The notes under the pieces were generated by a model. That model worked only from the letters and a program-made list of their open reading frames with translations, did no database searches and was not told where the DNA came from. The position numbers and the translations under genes were made by a program. Below are positions 1 to 9,109 of a DNA stretch of 64,000 bases, one piece after another (the stretch's first letter is position 1; every line of letters begins with the position of its first letter). This DNA is from Aerococcus sp. Group 1 (GTDB lineage Bacteria > Bacillota > Bacilli > Lactobacillales > Aerococcaceae). The DNA lies in the NCBI RefSeq assembly GCF_000193205.1, contig NC_015278.1:1550001-1614000 (forward strand). Direction: 5' to 3'.

Positions 1-79
1 ATCCTAAACTCTTTTTAAAATACGAACTATCTAATCAAAACGTGTCCAAAAGTCAGCCCTGACGTCCACTTCACACAGG

Positions 80-285
80 GTGTAAGATTTGGCGTATAGG
101 CTTGGATGGTTGAAGCAAGTCAGAATAAAAGCGAAGCATTCGCTTGTTTCTGACTTGTGAAACCACTCCAAGTCTGCCAAATTGAACCCAAGAACGAACG
201 ATGTGCGATAGGCTCCCGCCTATCTTCATAGTTTGTTCCAGTTGCTATAGCTGTTCGAAGCGCAAGCGAGTTACAGATATAGTAT
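80..285. repeat. Structured non-coding region: three consecutive hairpins downstream of smc
   Basis: No convincing gene is seen in positions 1-354. The stretch folds into three successive inverted repeats. The first pairs about 87-120 with 151-181, with an inner GCGAAGC/TTCGC palindrome. The second is 191-239, with GATAGGC/GCCTATC at its centre and GAAC/GTTC-like outer arms. The third is 245-282, pairing CTATAGCTGT with ACAGATATAG. A 66-codon minus-strand frame (120-320, GTG start, AAGGAG only 3 nt upstream) crosses the whole structure. I read it as a translated repeat rather than a gene, but it is not excluded. The organisation resembles a dispersed intergenic repeat or a structured RNA. Confidence 0.5.
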
Positions 286-354
286 GCATAGCTCTTCAAG
301 GCTCTTTTGACTTTTGTCACACTCTCCTTGACTAGGATTTAAACGGCTACTCTA

Positions 355-3300
355 CTAATTCAATTGATCATCGACATCTTCTAAACGCACCGAAGCCAGT
401 TGAGAAATTCCCTCTTGTTGCATGGTCACTCCATAGAGAATATTAGCGGCCTCCATGGTCCCCTTACGGTGGGAAATGACAATGAATTGGGTTTTTTGGG
501 CGAATTTTTGCAAGTAACGACCATAGCGGGCCACATTGGCATCATCAAGGGCCGCTTCCACTTCATCAAGAATAGAGAAAGGCACCGTTTTAACATCTAA
601 AATGGCAAAGAGCAGGGCGATAGCGGTCAGAGCCCGCTCACCCCCCGATAACAAGCTCAAGAGCTGGAGTTTCTTTCCAGGCGGTTGGGCCATGATTTCG
701 ACCCCAGTATTCAGTAAGTCATTGGGATCGGTGAGCTTGAGGGTCGCCTTACCTCCACCAAAGAGAGCCGGAAAAATACTTTCAAAGGCGTCACGGATAG
801 CTTCAAAGGTGGTCTTAAAGCGGGTAGAGACTTCACTATCCATTTCAGCAATGGTTTGATAGAGATTTTCACGAGCATCGATAGCATCTTGGCGTTGCTT
901 ATCGATAAAGCAAAAGCGCTCATACACCTCATCATATTCCTCAATGGCCTGCATATTGACTGGCCCTAGGCTGTCAATGGCCTGCTTTAATTGCTTAACC
1001 CGGCTGGAGGCTTGGTCAATCGACATGGTTAACTGACTTTCTGCCCGCGCCCGTTCATAGGTCAAACCGTATGATTCACTTAATTGTTCCAGGTGATTAT
1101 CAATCGACACCTCATAGCGACTGACACTGGCCTCTAGCTTAGCAATACTTTGTAAGTTGCTTTGAATTTCTAAGTTCAGTTGACTAATCATTTGGTTGGC
1201 CGCTTCAACCTTTTGACTGGCTTCCTGGCGTTCTTCTTTGGCTGTTTTTAACTGAGTCTGGATGTCTTTACTTTGCTTTTGGAAGCTTTGCAATTGGGCC
1301 TCTAAATGCTTTTTCTTCTCCTCCTGGTCGCTATCATTGGTCAGGGCTTGGCTTAGTAAGTTAGAAAGTTCTTGATAGGCCTTTTCCTGGTCAGCGAGCT
1401 CTGCGGACAAGCTAGCTTTTTGATCCTTAGCCTGCTTAAATTGCTCCTTGGTGACCGCAAAGTCAGTTGCAATCTGTTGAAAATCTTCTTGCAGCCGGGC
1501 TTTTTGCTGGCCTTTTTCTTCATCAGAGAGTAAACGAGCATCGATCTTGGCCTTGGCTGCTTGAATTTTTTCCTGTAAGTGAGTCAGTTTTTCTTGGCTG
1601 GTGGCCAAGTCTGCCTGACTCTGCTTAACATCCTCTTGGCTGAGATTTTTCTCATAATCTTGGCCTTGGACTTCCTTAGCCAATTTCTCCAGCTCTTGAG
1701 TTAAGTGCTCCCTTTCAGTCTGGCTAGAACGCAGGTCATAGCGAGACTCACTACCTTTTTCTTTCAAGCTTTCTAAGGCCTGGGACATCTGATCTTGGCC
1801 TTGCTGCTGGGTCGCTATCCGGCTAGCCGCTTCTTGGTAAGCAACTTCCATGGACTCAATCGCTTGGCTTAAGCTTTGGATGTCATTTTTACGACTAAGG
1901 AGGGAGGTCTGGTTCCGCTTATTAGCGCCCCCGGTTAAGGATCCGCCTGCATTAACGAGGTCCCCGGTCAAAGTGACGACCCGGTAACGAGCATGGAGGG
2001 CCTGGGATAGGCGGCGAGCCCCAGTTAAGTCCTCAGCCAGAATGATATTTCCCATCACATTTTCCATGACGGTTTGAAATTGGTCGTCAAAGTCTACCAA
2101 GTCAACCAACAAGCCGATATAAGCGGGATCAGCTTGGACATGACTCACTTGCTGGTCACTGATCCGACGACTCTTCATGGTATCCAGGGGTAAGAAGGTG
2201 GCCCGCCCAGCCTTCTTGGCCTTCAAGTAGGCAATCACTTCCTGGGCCACTTGACCATCCTGAGTGACGATATTTTGCATGCTGCCTCCTAAGGCCGTTT
2301 CTACCGCTAGGGTATAGTCCTCAGGCACATCGATCAATTCCGCAATAGCCCCAAAAATCCCTCTTTTTTGACTCTTTAATTTCAGGGCGTTTTTAACCCC
2401 GTAATAAAAGCCTTCGTGATTATCCTCTAAATTCTTTAAGGAATCTAATTGAGCTTGCTTTCTCAAAAGCTTTTGATAGAGCGTCTGGTTAGCATTGGTC
2501 GCCTTTTGAACTTGGTCTTGTGCTTGTTGCAAGGACTGGGCTTGGATTTGGTATTCTTGGAGCAAATTTTTTAAAGCTTGCTCTTTTTGACTAATCTCTT
2601 GGTCCAATCCTTCCTGCTGGTCTTCCAGTTTAGCCTGTTCTTTTTGGCTGATCCGGATCCTCTCAGCATATTTTTCTTGGTTCTTTTGTCCTTGTTGGAT
2701 ATCCTTCTCAGTTTGCTGGATTTGATTAGATAAATGGCTCTCTTCCTGTAAATAAGCAATATATTGGTTACGTAAATCTTCCAAATCTTCTTGGCTATAA
2801 TCACTTAAAGCGGCTAATTGATCCTTAAGGGATTGATAGGAGTCGGCTTGGCTTTGATAAGTTTTTTGGTACTTATCTAGCTGGGCCTGGTTACTTTTTA
2901 AGTCCGTTTTCATTTTTTCGATTTTTGCTTGTAAATTGGCCTGTTCTTTTTCTTGGCTTTGGCGGTTAGACTGGATAAAACGCTGTTCCTGCTCCATCAT
3001 TTGCAGTTGACTGCGCAATTTCTCCACAGCCTGGAGCTTGACCACATAGTTATCATTGAGATCATTGACACGGTCATCAGACTGTTCTTCAGCAACCTTG
3101 GCTTGGGCCAGAGCTGTTTCTTCCTTGTCAAGCTGCCTCTTCTTGGCTTCATTGCTTGCTTGAATGCTTTCCAAATCTTGCTTAGCCAGTTGCCATTGTT
3201 CATTGAGGGTTTCAATTTGAACGGCAGTCAAGGCAATTTCAATTTGACTGAGCTCTTGCTTCTTATCCCGGTAAGAAACGGCTGCTTCTTTTTGCTCCTT

Positions 3301-3915
3301 GAGGGGTTCCAAGCGTCCTTCAATTTCTGATAGGATATCTTCAATTCGATTTAAATTCTCTTGAGACCGGTCAAGCTTGCGTTCAGCTTCTTGCTTCTTA
3401 CTCTTATACTTCATGACCCCAGCAGCTTCTTCAAAGATAGCCCGCCGCTCTTCAGCCCGCTGGGTAAAGATTTCTTCCACCTTACCTTGGGAAATAATGG
3501 AGAAGGATTCCTTCCCCACTCCCGTATCCATCATTAACTGGGTGATATCCTTTAAGCGGCAATTTTGACCATTAATTTTATAGATACTGTCCCCCGAACG
3601 GGTATAGCGTCTCAAGACCGAGACTTCATCACTATCCATATCAAGAACCCGGTCTCTGTTATCAAAGGTTAAAACAACCTGGGCGTATTGGGATTGGCGG
3701 CGACTTTGTGAACCTGAGAAAATAACGTCATCCATTCTTTTCCCCCGCAGTGATTTGGCGGATTGTTCACCGAGCACCCATTTCACTGCTTCAGTGATAT
3801 TCGATTTACCACTACCGTTTGGTCCAACTATGGCTGTAAAACCCTGGTCGAGTTCGACCCGGGTTTTCTCTGCAAAGCTCTTAAAACCGACCATTTCAAT
3901 TGTTTTTAAATACAC
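355..3915 (-). CDS. smc: Chromosome segregation protein SMC
   Basis: This is the 1186-residue ATPase of the Smc-ScpAB condensin, which compacts and helps segregate the chromosome. The N-terminal head has Walker A GPNGSGKSN at about residues 31-39. Long coiled coils flank a hinge at roughly 500-680. The C-terminal head has the ABC signature LLSGGERAL and Walker B ending in ILDEVEAALDD. Length and layout are standard for Firmicutes. The start is GTG with AAAGGA about 10 nt upstream. It lies 14 nt after rnc, the usual rnc-smc arrangement. ftsY, which commonly follows, is not in the window directly downstream. Confidence 0.97.
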   Translation of the reverse strand: MYLKTIEMVGFKSFAEKTRVELDQGFTAIVGPNGSGKSNITEAVKWVLGEQSAKSLRGKRMDDVIFSGSQSRRQSQYAQVVLTFDNRDRVLDMDSDEVSVLRRYTRSGDSIYKINGQNCRLKDITQLMMDTGVGKESFSIISQGKVEEIFTQRAEERRAIFEEAAGVMKYKSKKQEAERKLDRSQENLNRIEDILSEIEGRLEPLKEQKEAAVSYRDKKQELSQIEIALTAVQIETLNEQWQLAKQDLESIQASNEAKKRQLDKEETALAQAKVAEEQSDDRVNDLNDNYVVKLQAVEKLRSQLQMMEQEQRFIQSNRQSQEKEQANLQAKIEKMKTDLKSNQAQLDKYQKTYQSQADSYQSLKDQLAALSDYSQEDLEDLRNQYIAYLQEESHLSNQIQQTEKDIQQGQKNQEKYAERIRISQKEQAKLEDQQEGLDQEISQKEQALKNLLQEYQIQAQSLQQAQDQVQKATNANQTLYQKLLRKQAQLDSLKNLEDNHEGFYYGVKNALKLKSQKRGIFGAIAELIDVPEDYTLAVETALGGSMQNIVTQDGQVAQEVIAYLKAKKAGRATFLPLDTMKSRRISDQQVSHVQADPAYIGLLVDLVDFDDQFQTVMENVMGNIILAEDLTGARRLSQALHARYRVVTLTGDLVNAGGSLTGGANKRNQTSLLSRKNDIQSLSQAIESMEVAYQEAASRIATQQQGQDQMSQALESLKEKGSESRYDLRSSQTEREHLTQELEKLAKEVQGQDYEKNLSQEDVKQSQADLATSQEKLTHLQEKIQAAKAKIDARLLSDEEKGQQKARLQEDFQQIATDFAVTKEQFKQAKDQKASLSAELADQEKAYQELSNLLSQALTNDSDQEEKKKHLEAQLQSFQKQSKDIQTQLKTAKEERQEASQKVEAANQMISQLNLEIQSNLQSIAKLEASVSRYEVSIDNHLEQLSESYGLTYERARAESQLTMSIDQASSRVKQLKQAIDSLGPVNMQAIEEYDEVYERFCFIDKQRQDAIDARENLYQTIAEMDSEVSTRFKTTFEAIRDAFESIFPALFGGGKATLKLTDPNDLLNTGVEIMAQPPGKKLQLLSLLSGGERALTAIALLFAILDVKTVPFSILDEVEAALDDANVARYGRYLQKFAQKTQFIVISHRKGTMEAANILYGVTMQQEGISQLASVRLEDVDDQLN

Positions 3916-3929
3916 ACACTTGCCGTCCT

Positions 3930-4627
3930 TTATTTATCTTTTTGTATATCCTCGAGGGCCTGTTTGGCTGCCGCCTGTTCAGCATGCTTCTTAGAAGTCC
4001 CCTGGCCTTGACCGATGATTTCACCATCCAAACAGACCGCCACTTCAAAGCGTTTATTATGGGAGGGGCCAGATTCCTTTAATAAACGATAAGATAGGTT
4101 AATCTGACCATCTTTTTGTAGTTCTTCTTGGAGGGCGGTTTTATTGTCTCGATGGTCCTTAAATTCCCCGCTCTCGATCTTAGGATAAATGGTTTGCTCT
4201 AGAAACTTCTCAATAGCATCTAACCCAAGATCAAGATATAAGGCTCCCACAACGGCTTCAAATAAATCACAAAGTAAAGAAGAACGTTCTCGACCACCAT
4301 TGGCTTCTTCACCGTGCCCTAGACGGACGTATTGGTCAAAGCCACACTCCTTACACCGTTTACTCAAAGATTCCTCACAGACAATTAAGGCCCGGATCCG
4401 GGATAAGTCGCCTTCTGGTAATTGGGGAAAGTAATGGTAGAGGAAATTAGATACTGTTAACTCTAAAACAGCATCCCCTAAAAATTCAATCCTTTCATTG
4501 TCTTCTAAATTTTTTTGCGTTTTTCATTCACATAGGATGAATGCGTAAAGGCAATTTGATAATGACGTTTTTCTTGAATGTCCAAATCAAATTGCTCTTT
4601 AAAAAGCTGCTTAATGGCTTTAAACAT
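3930..4627 (-). pseudogene. rnc: Ribonuclease III, frameshifted as read (probable homopolymer error)
   Basis: RNase III cleaves double-stranded RNA in rRNA and mRNA maturation. The ATG at 4627 follows AAGGAGG. The first 41 codons end in FTHSSYVNEKRKK and then hit a stop. The rest continues in another frame as NLEDNERIEFLGD, the RNase III signature helix, then the catalytic domain and a C-terminal dsRNA-binding domain (about residues 160-230). The break is in a run of seven A (forward T at 4510-4516); an eighth A restores a 232-residue protein of normal length. Either a base is missing in the assembly or the gene is damaged. Three other conserved genes here show the same kind of lesion, which favours the former. 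Confidence 0.93.
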
Positions 4628-4645
4628 GGTTTTCCTCCTTAATAA

Positions 4646-4891
4646 TTAACTCTTTTTCGCCAAACTGATAGCATCAACTAATTCTTCTAAAGTTTCAATA
4701 TGGTCTGCGGTTGAATCGGGGATGGAGACCTTGAAATAATCTTCTAAGGTCATGACCAGCTCCACAATATCTAAGGAATCCGCCCCCAGGTCCTTAGATA
4801 AGTGGGTGGTTTTATCGATTTTCTCATCTTCCAAACCGAATCGTTCGCTGATCATTTCTCGAACGATATCAAAAATTTTTCTCTCTTCCAT
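4646..4891 (-). CDS. acpP: Acyl carrier protein
   Basis: This 81-residue protein carries growing acyl chains on phosphopantetheine in fatty acid synthesis. The attachment serine is Ser39 in the motif GADSLDIVEL. The ATG at 4891 is chosen over a TTG at 4915 because AAGGAAG sits 8 nt before it and because the length then matches ACPs. It lies between plsX and rnc. The fabD and fabG genes that sit between plsX and acpP in Bacillus are absent here, so the rest of the pathway must be elsewhere. Confidence 0.96.
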   Translation of the reverse strand: MEERKIFDIVREMISERFGLEDEKIDKTTHLSKDLGADSLDIVELVMTLEDYFKVSIPDSTADHIETLEELVDAISLAKKS

Positions 4892-4930
4892 AGTTGGTCT
4901 TCCTTCCCAAAGCAATTCCTTTCTAAAAAA

Positions 4931-5950
4931 CTAGTCTTCTGCTTGACTTTCCTTATTAGCGATTTGTTGGGCCAGACTGTCATAGGTGCCTGACTTGACA
5001 ATTTGCCGGGCCTGACCGATAGTTGCAGCAACAGTTTTGGCACTAGCGTTACCGTGACACTTAATCACTGGGGCTTTAACCCCAAATAGGGTCGCTCCAC
5101 CAACACTTTCAATATCAAATTGTCCTAGGGTTTCCTTTAAGGAATTTTTTATCAATAGAGCTCCTAGTTTTGTTTTTAGGTTCCCTGATTTGAGGCTATG
5201 ACTGACCAATGTAAGTATCTCTTTAGCCGTCCCTTCAATAGCCTTTAGAACGGCATTACCGGTAAAGCCATCACTAACCACCACATCGCAGGCCCCGGCT
5301 AAGATGTCACGAGATTCCACATTACCGATGAAGTGGATCTGTTCTTCTTGGCTCAATAATCCAAAGGCTTCTTTAGTGACTTTGTTGCCCTTAGTATCCT
5401 CAGAACCATTATTCAGAAGTCCCACCCGTGGCTGACTCTTGCCTAAGACATCCTTGGCATATTGGTTGCCCATCAAGGCATTCTCCCAAAGTTGCTTGGC
5501 CTTGGCATCGGCATTAGCGCCCATATCTACCAAGACAAAGGATTCCCCTGATTCTCTTAAATTAGGTAGGGTTCCCAATAAGGCCGGACGGTCAATCCCT
5601 TTAATTCGTCCGACTAGCAAGGTCCCTGCTGCTAAAAGGGCCCCAGTATTACCTGCTGAGACCATGGCATCTGCCTGTCCTTTTTTTACCGCCTTAGCGG
5701 CAACAACCATGGAGGCATCCTTCTTGCGGCGGATGGCCCGGACTGGTTCATCATCACCAGCAATTTTTTCAGAACAGTGGACAATCTCAATAGGATAGTC
5801 GCCCTCAGGAAGCAAGTCTTGGATTTGGTCTTGGTCCCCATAGAGCAGGATCTCAATATCGGAATAGGTCTGGACTGCTGCCAGGGCCCCTTCCACGATA
5901 GCTTGAGGGGCGTGGTCACCACCCATAGCATCTACTGCAATTTTAATCAT
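4931..5950 (-). CDS. plsX: Phosphate acyltransferase PlsX
   Basis: PlsX converts acyl-ACP to acyl-phosphate, the donor for PlsY in the first step of phospholipid synthesis. The N-terminus IKIAVDAMGGDHAP is the family signature, with further conserved stretches MVSAGNTGALLAAG and VSDGFTGNAVLK. The ATG at 5950 is preferred, giving 339 residues, because AAAGGAG lies 8 nt upstream; a GTG at 5959 would add three residues. It follows recG closely and precedes acpP, its substrate carrier. No fapR gene is present between recG and plsX, unlike Bacillus. Confidence 0.96.
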   Translation of the reverse strand: MIKIAVDAMGGDHAPQAIVEGALAAVQTYSDIEILLYGDQDQIQDLLPEGDYPIEIVHCSEKIAGDDEPVRAIRRKKDASMVVAAKAVKKGQADAMVSAGNTGALLAAGTLLVGRIKGIDRPALLGTLPNLRESGESFVLVDMGANADAKAKQLWENALMGNQYAKDVLGKSQPRVGLLNNGSEDTKGNKVTKEAFGLLSQEEQIHFIGNVESRDILAGACDVVVSDGFTGNAVLKAIEGTAKEILTLVSHSLKSGNLKTKLGALLIKNSLKETLGQFDIESVGGATLFGVKAPVIKCHGNASAKTVAATIGQARQIVKSGTYDSLAQQIANKESQAED

Positions 5951-5973
5951 GTGCTTCACTCCTTTAGCCTCGA

Positions 5974-8013
5974 TCAGGCTTGACGTTCTTCTTCCATTTG
6001 ATTCAACCAGACGCCTAGTAAGGGATAGTCCTGGGCATTTTCCATGAGGTAGGGAGCAAATTGAATAGCGTCCTGGCGGCTATATTCCAGAATCTCACCA
6101 TCCTCGACCGGGTCGGCTAAGTGGAATTCAGGTAAGCCACTTTGCTTGGTTCCAAAATAGTCCCCTGCTCCCCGTAACTCTAAGTCTTGCTGGCTCAAAT
6201 AAAAGCCATCATTGGACTCAGTCATTATTCGCATCCGTTCTTTACCGTTTTCCGTATGGGGGTCAGCCAACAAGAGACAAAAAGAAGCGGCTTGCCCCCT
6301 GCCAACCCGGCCCCGTAATTGGTGGAGTTGGGCTAGACCGAAGTGGTCGGCATCCAAGATAACCATTAAGCTGGCATTGGGGACATTGACTCCCACCTCA
6401 ACCACCGTCGTGGCCACCAAAAGCTGGATCGTATTGTCACTATAGGCCTGCATGACAGCTTCTTTTTCTTCATTAGATAACTGCCCATGAAGGAGGCCGA
6501 CTTGGTAGTGGTCCCCAAAACGGGCCTGGTAATCAGCATAAATTTTTTCGGCGTTTTGGGCCTCGACTTTTTCTGACTCGCCTACCAGGGGACAAATAAT
6601 ATAAGCTTGCCTGCCCTTAGCTAGTTCCTGCTTTAAGAGGTAGTCGACCTGGCTAGCCTCCTGGGGCCTTAGCCAGAGGGTCTTAACCGGCTGACGGCCA
6701 GCGGGAAGTTCCTTTAACTTGGAAACTTCCATATCGCCCATCAAAGTAATTTCTAGGGTCCGGGGAATAGGGGTAGCGGTCATATAGAGGACATTGGGAT
6801 GGCGGTCTGTATTCTTATCGATTAATTGCCGGCGCTGCTTAACCCCAAAGCGGTGCTGTTCATCGATAATGACTAGCCCCAGGTCCTTAAAGTGAACATC
6901 CTCCTGGAAGAGGGCATGGGTGCCGATCATCAGGTCAAGGTCTCCCTGGGCCAACTGGGCGAGAATTTGCTTACGTTCTTTGCCCTTGGTAGACCCAGTT
7001 AATAAGGCACAGCGCAGTCCTGTGGCTTGGTATATACTTTGGGCCTCTTTAAAGTGCTGTTCAGCTAAAATTTCGGTAGGCACCATTAAGGCTCCTTGAA
7101 AGCCAGCCGATACAGCTGCCGCTAGGGCGATTAAAGCCACAATGGTCTTCCCACTCCCCACGTCCCCTTGCAAAAGCCGGTTCATAGGATAGGGTTGTAG
7201 AAGGTCCCGGCAAATTTGATTAGTGACTTCTTTTTGTCCCTGGGTCAATTCAAAGGGAATCGAGCGGATAAATTCTTTCAGCTGGTCATTGTCATAGAGA
7301 ATCTGTACCCCTGCTTCTTGATAACGTTGGTTGAGCTTGCGCCATTGAATACGGAGACTATAGAGGAAGAGTTCCTGGTACTTAATCTGGCGCCGGGCAT
7401 GCTGGCTATCAGCCTCGGTATTCGGGAAATGCATTAAGCGAATGGCCTGGCGATGGGGAATTAACTGGTAGCGCCTTGACAATTCTTCGGGGATAAGCTC
7501 AGGAATCTGATCTTCATACTGGTCAAGAGCTGTCTTAATTAACTGCCTTAAAGCGGACTGCGAAAGCCCCTTAGTCGTATGGTAGACAGAGGCGGTCTCA
7601 TTATCCTCACTGGAAAAATTGATAAGTTTAATCCCTAACAATTGCTGGCGCTTGGCTTCATAAGTCCCATAAATCAGGATCTCTTCTTGGCTATGAATTT
7701 GCCTTTTGAGGTAGGCTTGGTTGAAGAAATTAACATTGATAATTTCATGGTCCACCTGCAAACGAAAATGCAGGCGGTTGCCCTTGCGCCCCCGAAAATA
7801 ACTCACCACTGGTTCAGTAACCACACGTCCCTTTAAGGTCGCTTTTTGATTGTCGGCCAATTCCTGAATACTTTTAACCGATAAGTCTTCATAGCGAAAA
7901 GGAAATTGACAAAGTAAATCATAAATGCTTTCAATCTTCAAACGCTTCAACAGGGCTGCTTTTTTAGGGCCTACTCCAGTTAAGACGCTGACTGGATCAG
8001 TGATACTCGTCAT
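5974..8013 (-). CDS. recG: ATP-dependent DNA helicase RecG
   Basis: RecG is a branch-migration helicase that remodels stalled replication forks and Holliday junctions. The 679-residue protein has an N-terminal wedge/OB region (about 50-150), Walker A in GDVGSGKTIVAL near residue 285, the DEQH box in IIDEQHRFGVKQRRQL, motif III TATPIPRT and a C-terminal helicase lobe ending in QLRGRVGRG. Length is normal. It sits in the conserved fakA-recG-plsX neighbourhood and probably shares a transcript with plsX, 23 nt downstream. Confidence 0.97.
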   Translation of the reverse strand: MTSITDPVSVLTGVGPKKAALLKRLKIESIYDLLCQFPFRYEDLSVKSIQELADNQKATLKGRVVTEPVVSYFRGRKGNRLHFRLQVDHEIINVNFFNQAYLKRQIHSQEEILIYGTYEAKRQQLLGIKLINFSSEDNETASVYHTTKGLSQSALRQLIKTALDQYEDQIPELIPEELSRRYQLIPHRQAIRLMHFPNTEADSQHARRQIKYQELFLYSLRIQWRKLNQRYQEAGVQILYDNDQLKEFIRSIPFELTQGQKEVTNQICRDLLQPYPMNRLLQGDVGSGKTIVALIALAAAVSAGFQGALMVPTEILAEQHFKEAQSIYQATGLRCALLTGSTKGKERKQILAQLAQGDLDLMIGTHALFQEDVHFKDLGLVIIDEQHRFGVKQRRQLIDKNTDRHPNVLYMTATPIPRTLEITLMGDMEVSKLKELPAGRQPVKTLWLRPQEASQVDYLLKQELAKGRQAYIICPLVGESEKVEAQNAEKIYADYQARFGDHYQVGLLHGQLSNEEKEAVMQAYSDNTIQLLVATTVVEVGVNVPNASLMVILDADHFGLAQLHQLRGRVGRGQAASFCLLLADPHTENGKERMRIMTESNDGFYLSQQDLELRGAGDYFGTKQSGLPEFHLADPVEDGEILEYSRQDAIQFAPYLMENAQDYPLLGVWLNQMEEERQA

Positions 8014-8040
8014 TGGCTTACTCCTTCCCGCTATAGGCTA

Positions 8041-9054
8041 TTAAAGATCGATGTCCGCTAAGATATTAATTAAGTCGCGGCGATAATTGTAACCAGATAA
8101 TTGGTTAACCACCAGGAATTCATCGCAATCTAATTCTTTCATCAAATGGCTAAATTTAGCCTGAATTTCTTTAGGACTAGCGGTTAATTTAGCCTCTTGG
8201 TAATGGTCAATGGTTTCCTTCTCCTCATCGGAAAAAGGATAGAATTCCGCTTCCTCCACACTCAAGAGTTGGTACAAGGCCCGCTTGTTACTCCTAAAGG
8301 TCAGTATCCAAGCATCAATAGCCTTCTCTAGACCTTCCAAGACATTCTCATCATAGGCTGAAATGACATAGAGCGACACCATGACATGGGGGGTATTACT
8401 AATCCCATTGGGTTTAAAATACTTGCGATAAATACGGATAGCTTCTTTACATTCTTCATAAGAAGGATTGAGGAAGAGACCAAAAAGCATGCCCCAGCCT
8501 TGTTCAGCAATATAGCGAACATGGCGGGTGCTAGTCACCATGACATAATAAGGAATCTCATGGTCAAATAAGACTGGCATGGCCCGGGCTTTCCCCTCTT
8601 GGTGGACTGACCGTTGATCATGCATATAGTCATAAAGGGCAACTAATTCATCCTTATAGGGTTTGGGATTCTTAAAGTCAAAGCCCCCCATTTCCTTTTG
8701 GTCAGCTTGTTCCTTAGGATTGCTATAACCGACCCCCGCTTCAATCCTACGAGGGGCTAAACATTCCAAGACTTTAAAGTTCTCAGCCAGTTGATAGGCA
8801 CTTAAATTATCCAGCATCACCCCACCCGTACCCAGGCGGATATGCTTGGTAATCTCTGCTGCGTAGCCTAATGTGACTTGGGGGCTTGACCCTAAGAGTG
8901 CCGGGGTGCTGTGGTGTTCAGCAAACCAGTAACGAGCCAGTCCCTTTTCATCTGCCAATTGTAATAAATTCATGGCGCTTTTAAAGGATTCGATCGCAGT
9001 CATTTCACGATCGCGAGGGATAAAATCCAAAATACCTATTTTCATATGACTCAT
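8041..9054 (-). CDS. LLM-class flavin-dependent oxidoreductase (luciferase-like)
   Basis: This 337-residue protein belongs to the bacterial luciferase-like monooxygenase superfamily, in the subgroup with short names such as MsnO8. Visible family features are the N-terminal KIGILDF strand, YWFAEHHSTPALLGSSPQV (a conserved His-rich flavin-site loop), IRLGTGGVMLDNLSAYQLAE and EAGVGYSNP. Such enzymes use FMN and a reduced-flavin supply, and the substrate cannot be read from the sequence. It is inserted between fakA and recG, where Bacillus has sdaAB-sdaAA, so it is an accessory gene in a core cluster. A terminator-like hairpin separates it from fakA. Confidence 0.85.
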   Translation of the reverse strand: MSHMKIGILDFIPRDREMTAIESFKSAMNLLQLADEKGLARYWFAEHHSTPALLGSSPQVTLGYAAEITKHIRLGTGGVMLDNLSAYQLAENFKVLECLAPRRIEAGVGYSNPKEQADQKEMGGFDFKNPKPYKDELVALYDYMHDQRSVHQEGKARAMPVLFDHEIPYYVMVTSTRHVRYIAEQGWGMLFGLFLNPSYEECKEAIRIYRKYFKPNGISNTPHVMVSLYVISAYDENVLEGLEKAIDAWILTFRSNKRALYQLLSVEEAEFYPFSDEEKETIDHYQEAKLTASPKEIQAKFSHLMKELDCDEFLVVNQLSGYNYRRDLINILADIDL

Positions 9055-9077
9055 TCTCTTTCACCCTTCTAAATATA

Positions 9078-9105
9078 GAAAACAGACTGCAAGACAGCCT
9101 GTTTC
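9078..9105 (-). terminator. Rho-independent terminator after fakA
   Basis: On the minus strand a hairpin AAACAGGCTG / CAGTCTGTTT with a 5-nt loop is followed by TTTTCTAT. It begins just after the fakA stop codon and precedes the flavin oxidoreductase gene. Confidence 0.6.
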
Positions 9106-9109
9106 TTAA

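Noticed and set aside
120-320. 66-residue protein downstream of smc
   Set aside because: It runs through three hairpins, its GTG is only 3 nt from the ribosome-binding site, and no domain is seen; kept as a repeat, not as a gene.
4510-4516. Programmed frameshift or transcriptional slippage in rnc, gmk, holA and ftsW
   Set aside because: Runs of 5-7 could slip, but no slippery heptamer or downstream structure is evident, these genes are not known to use it, and four independent cases are less likely than assembly errors.
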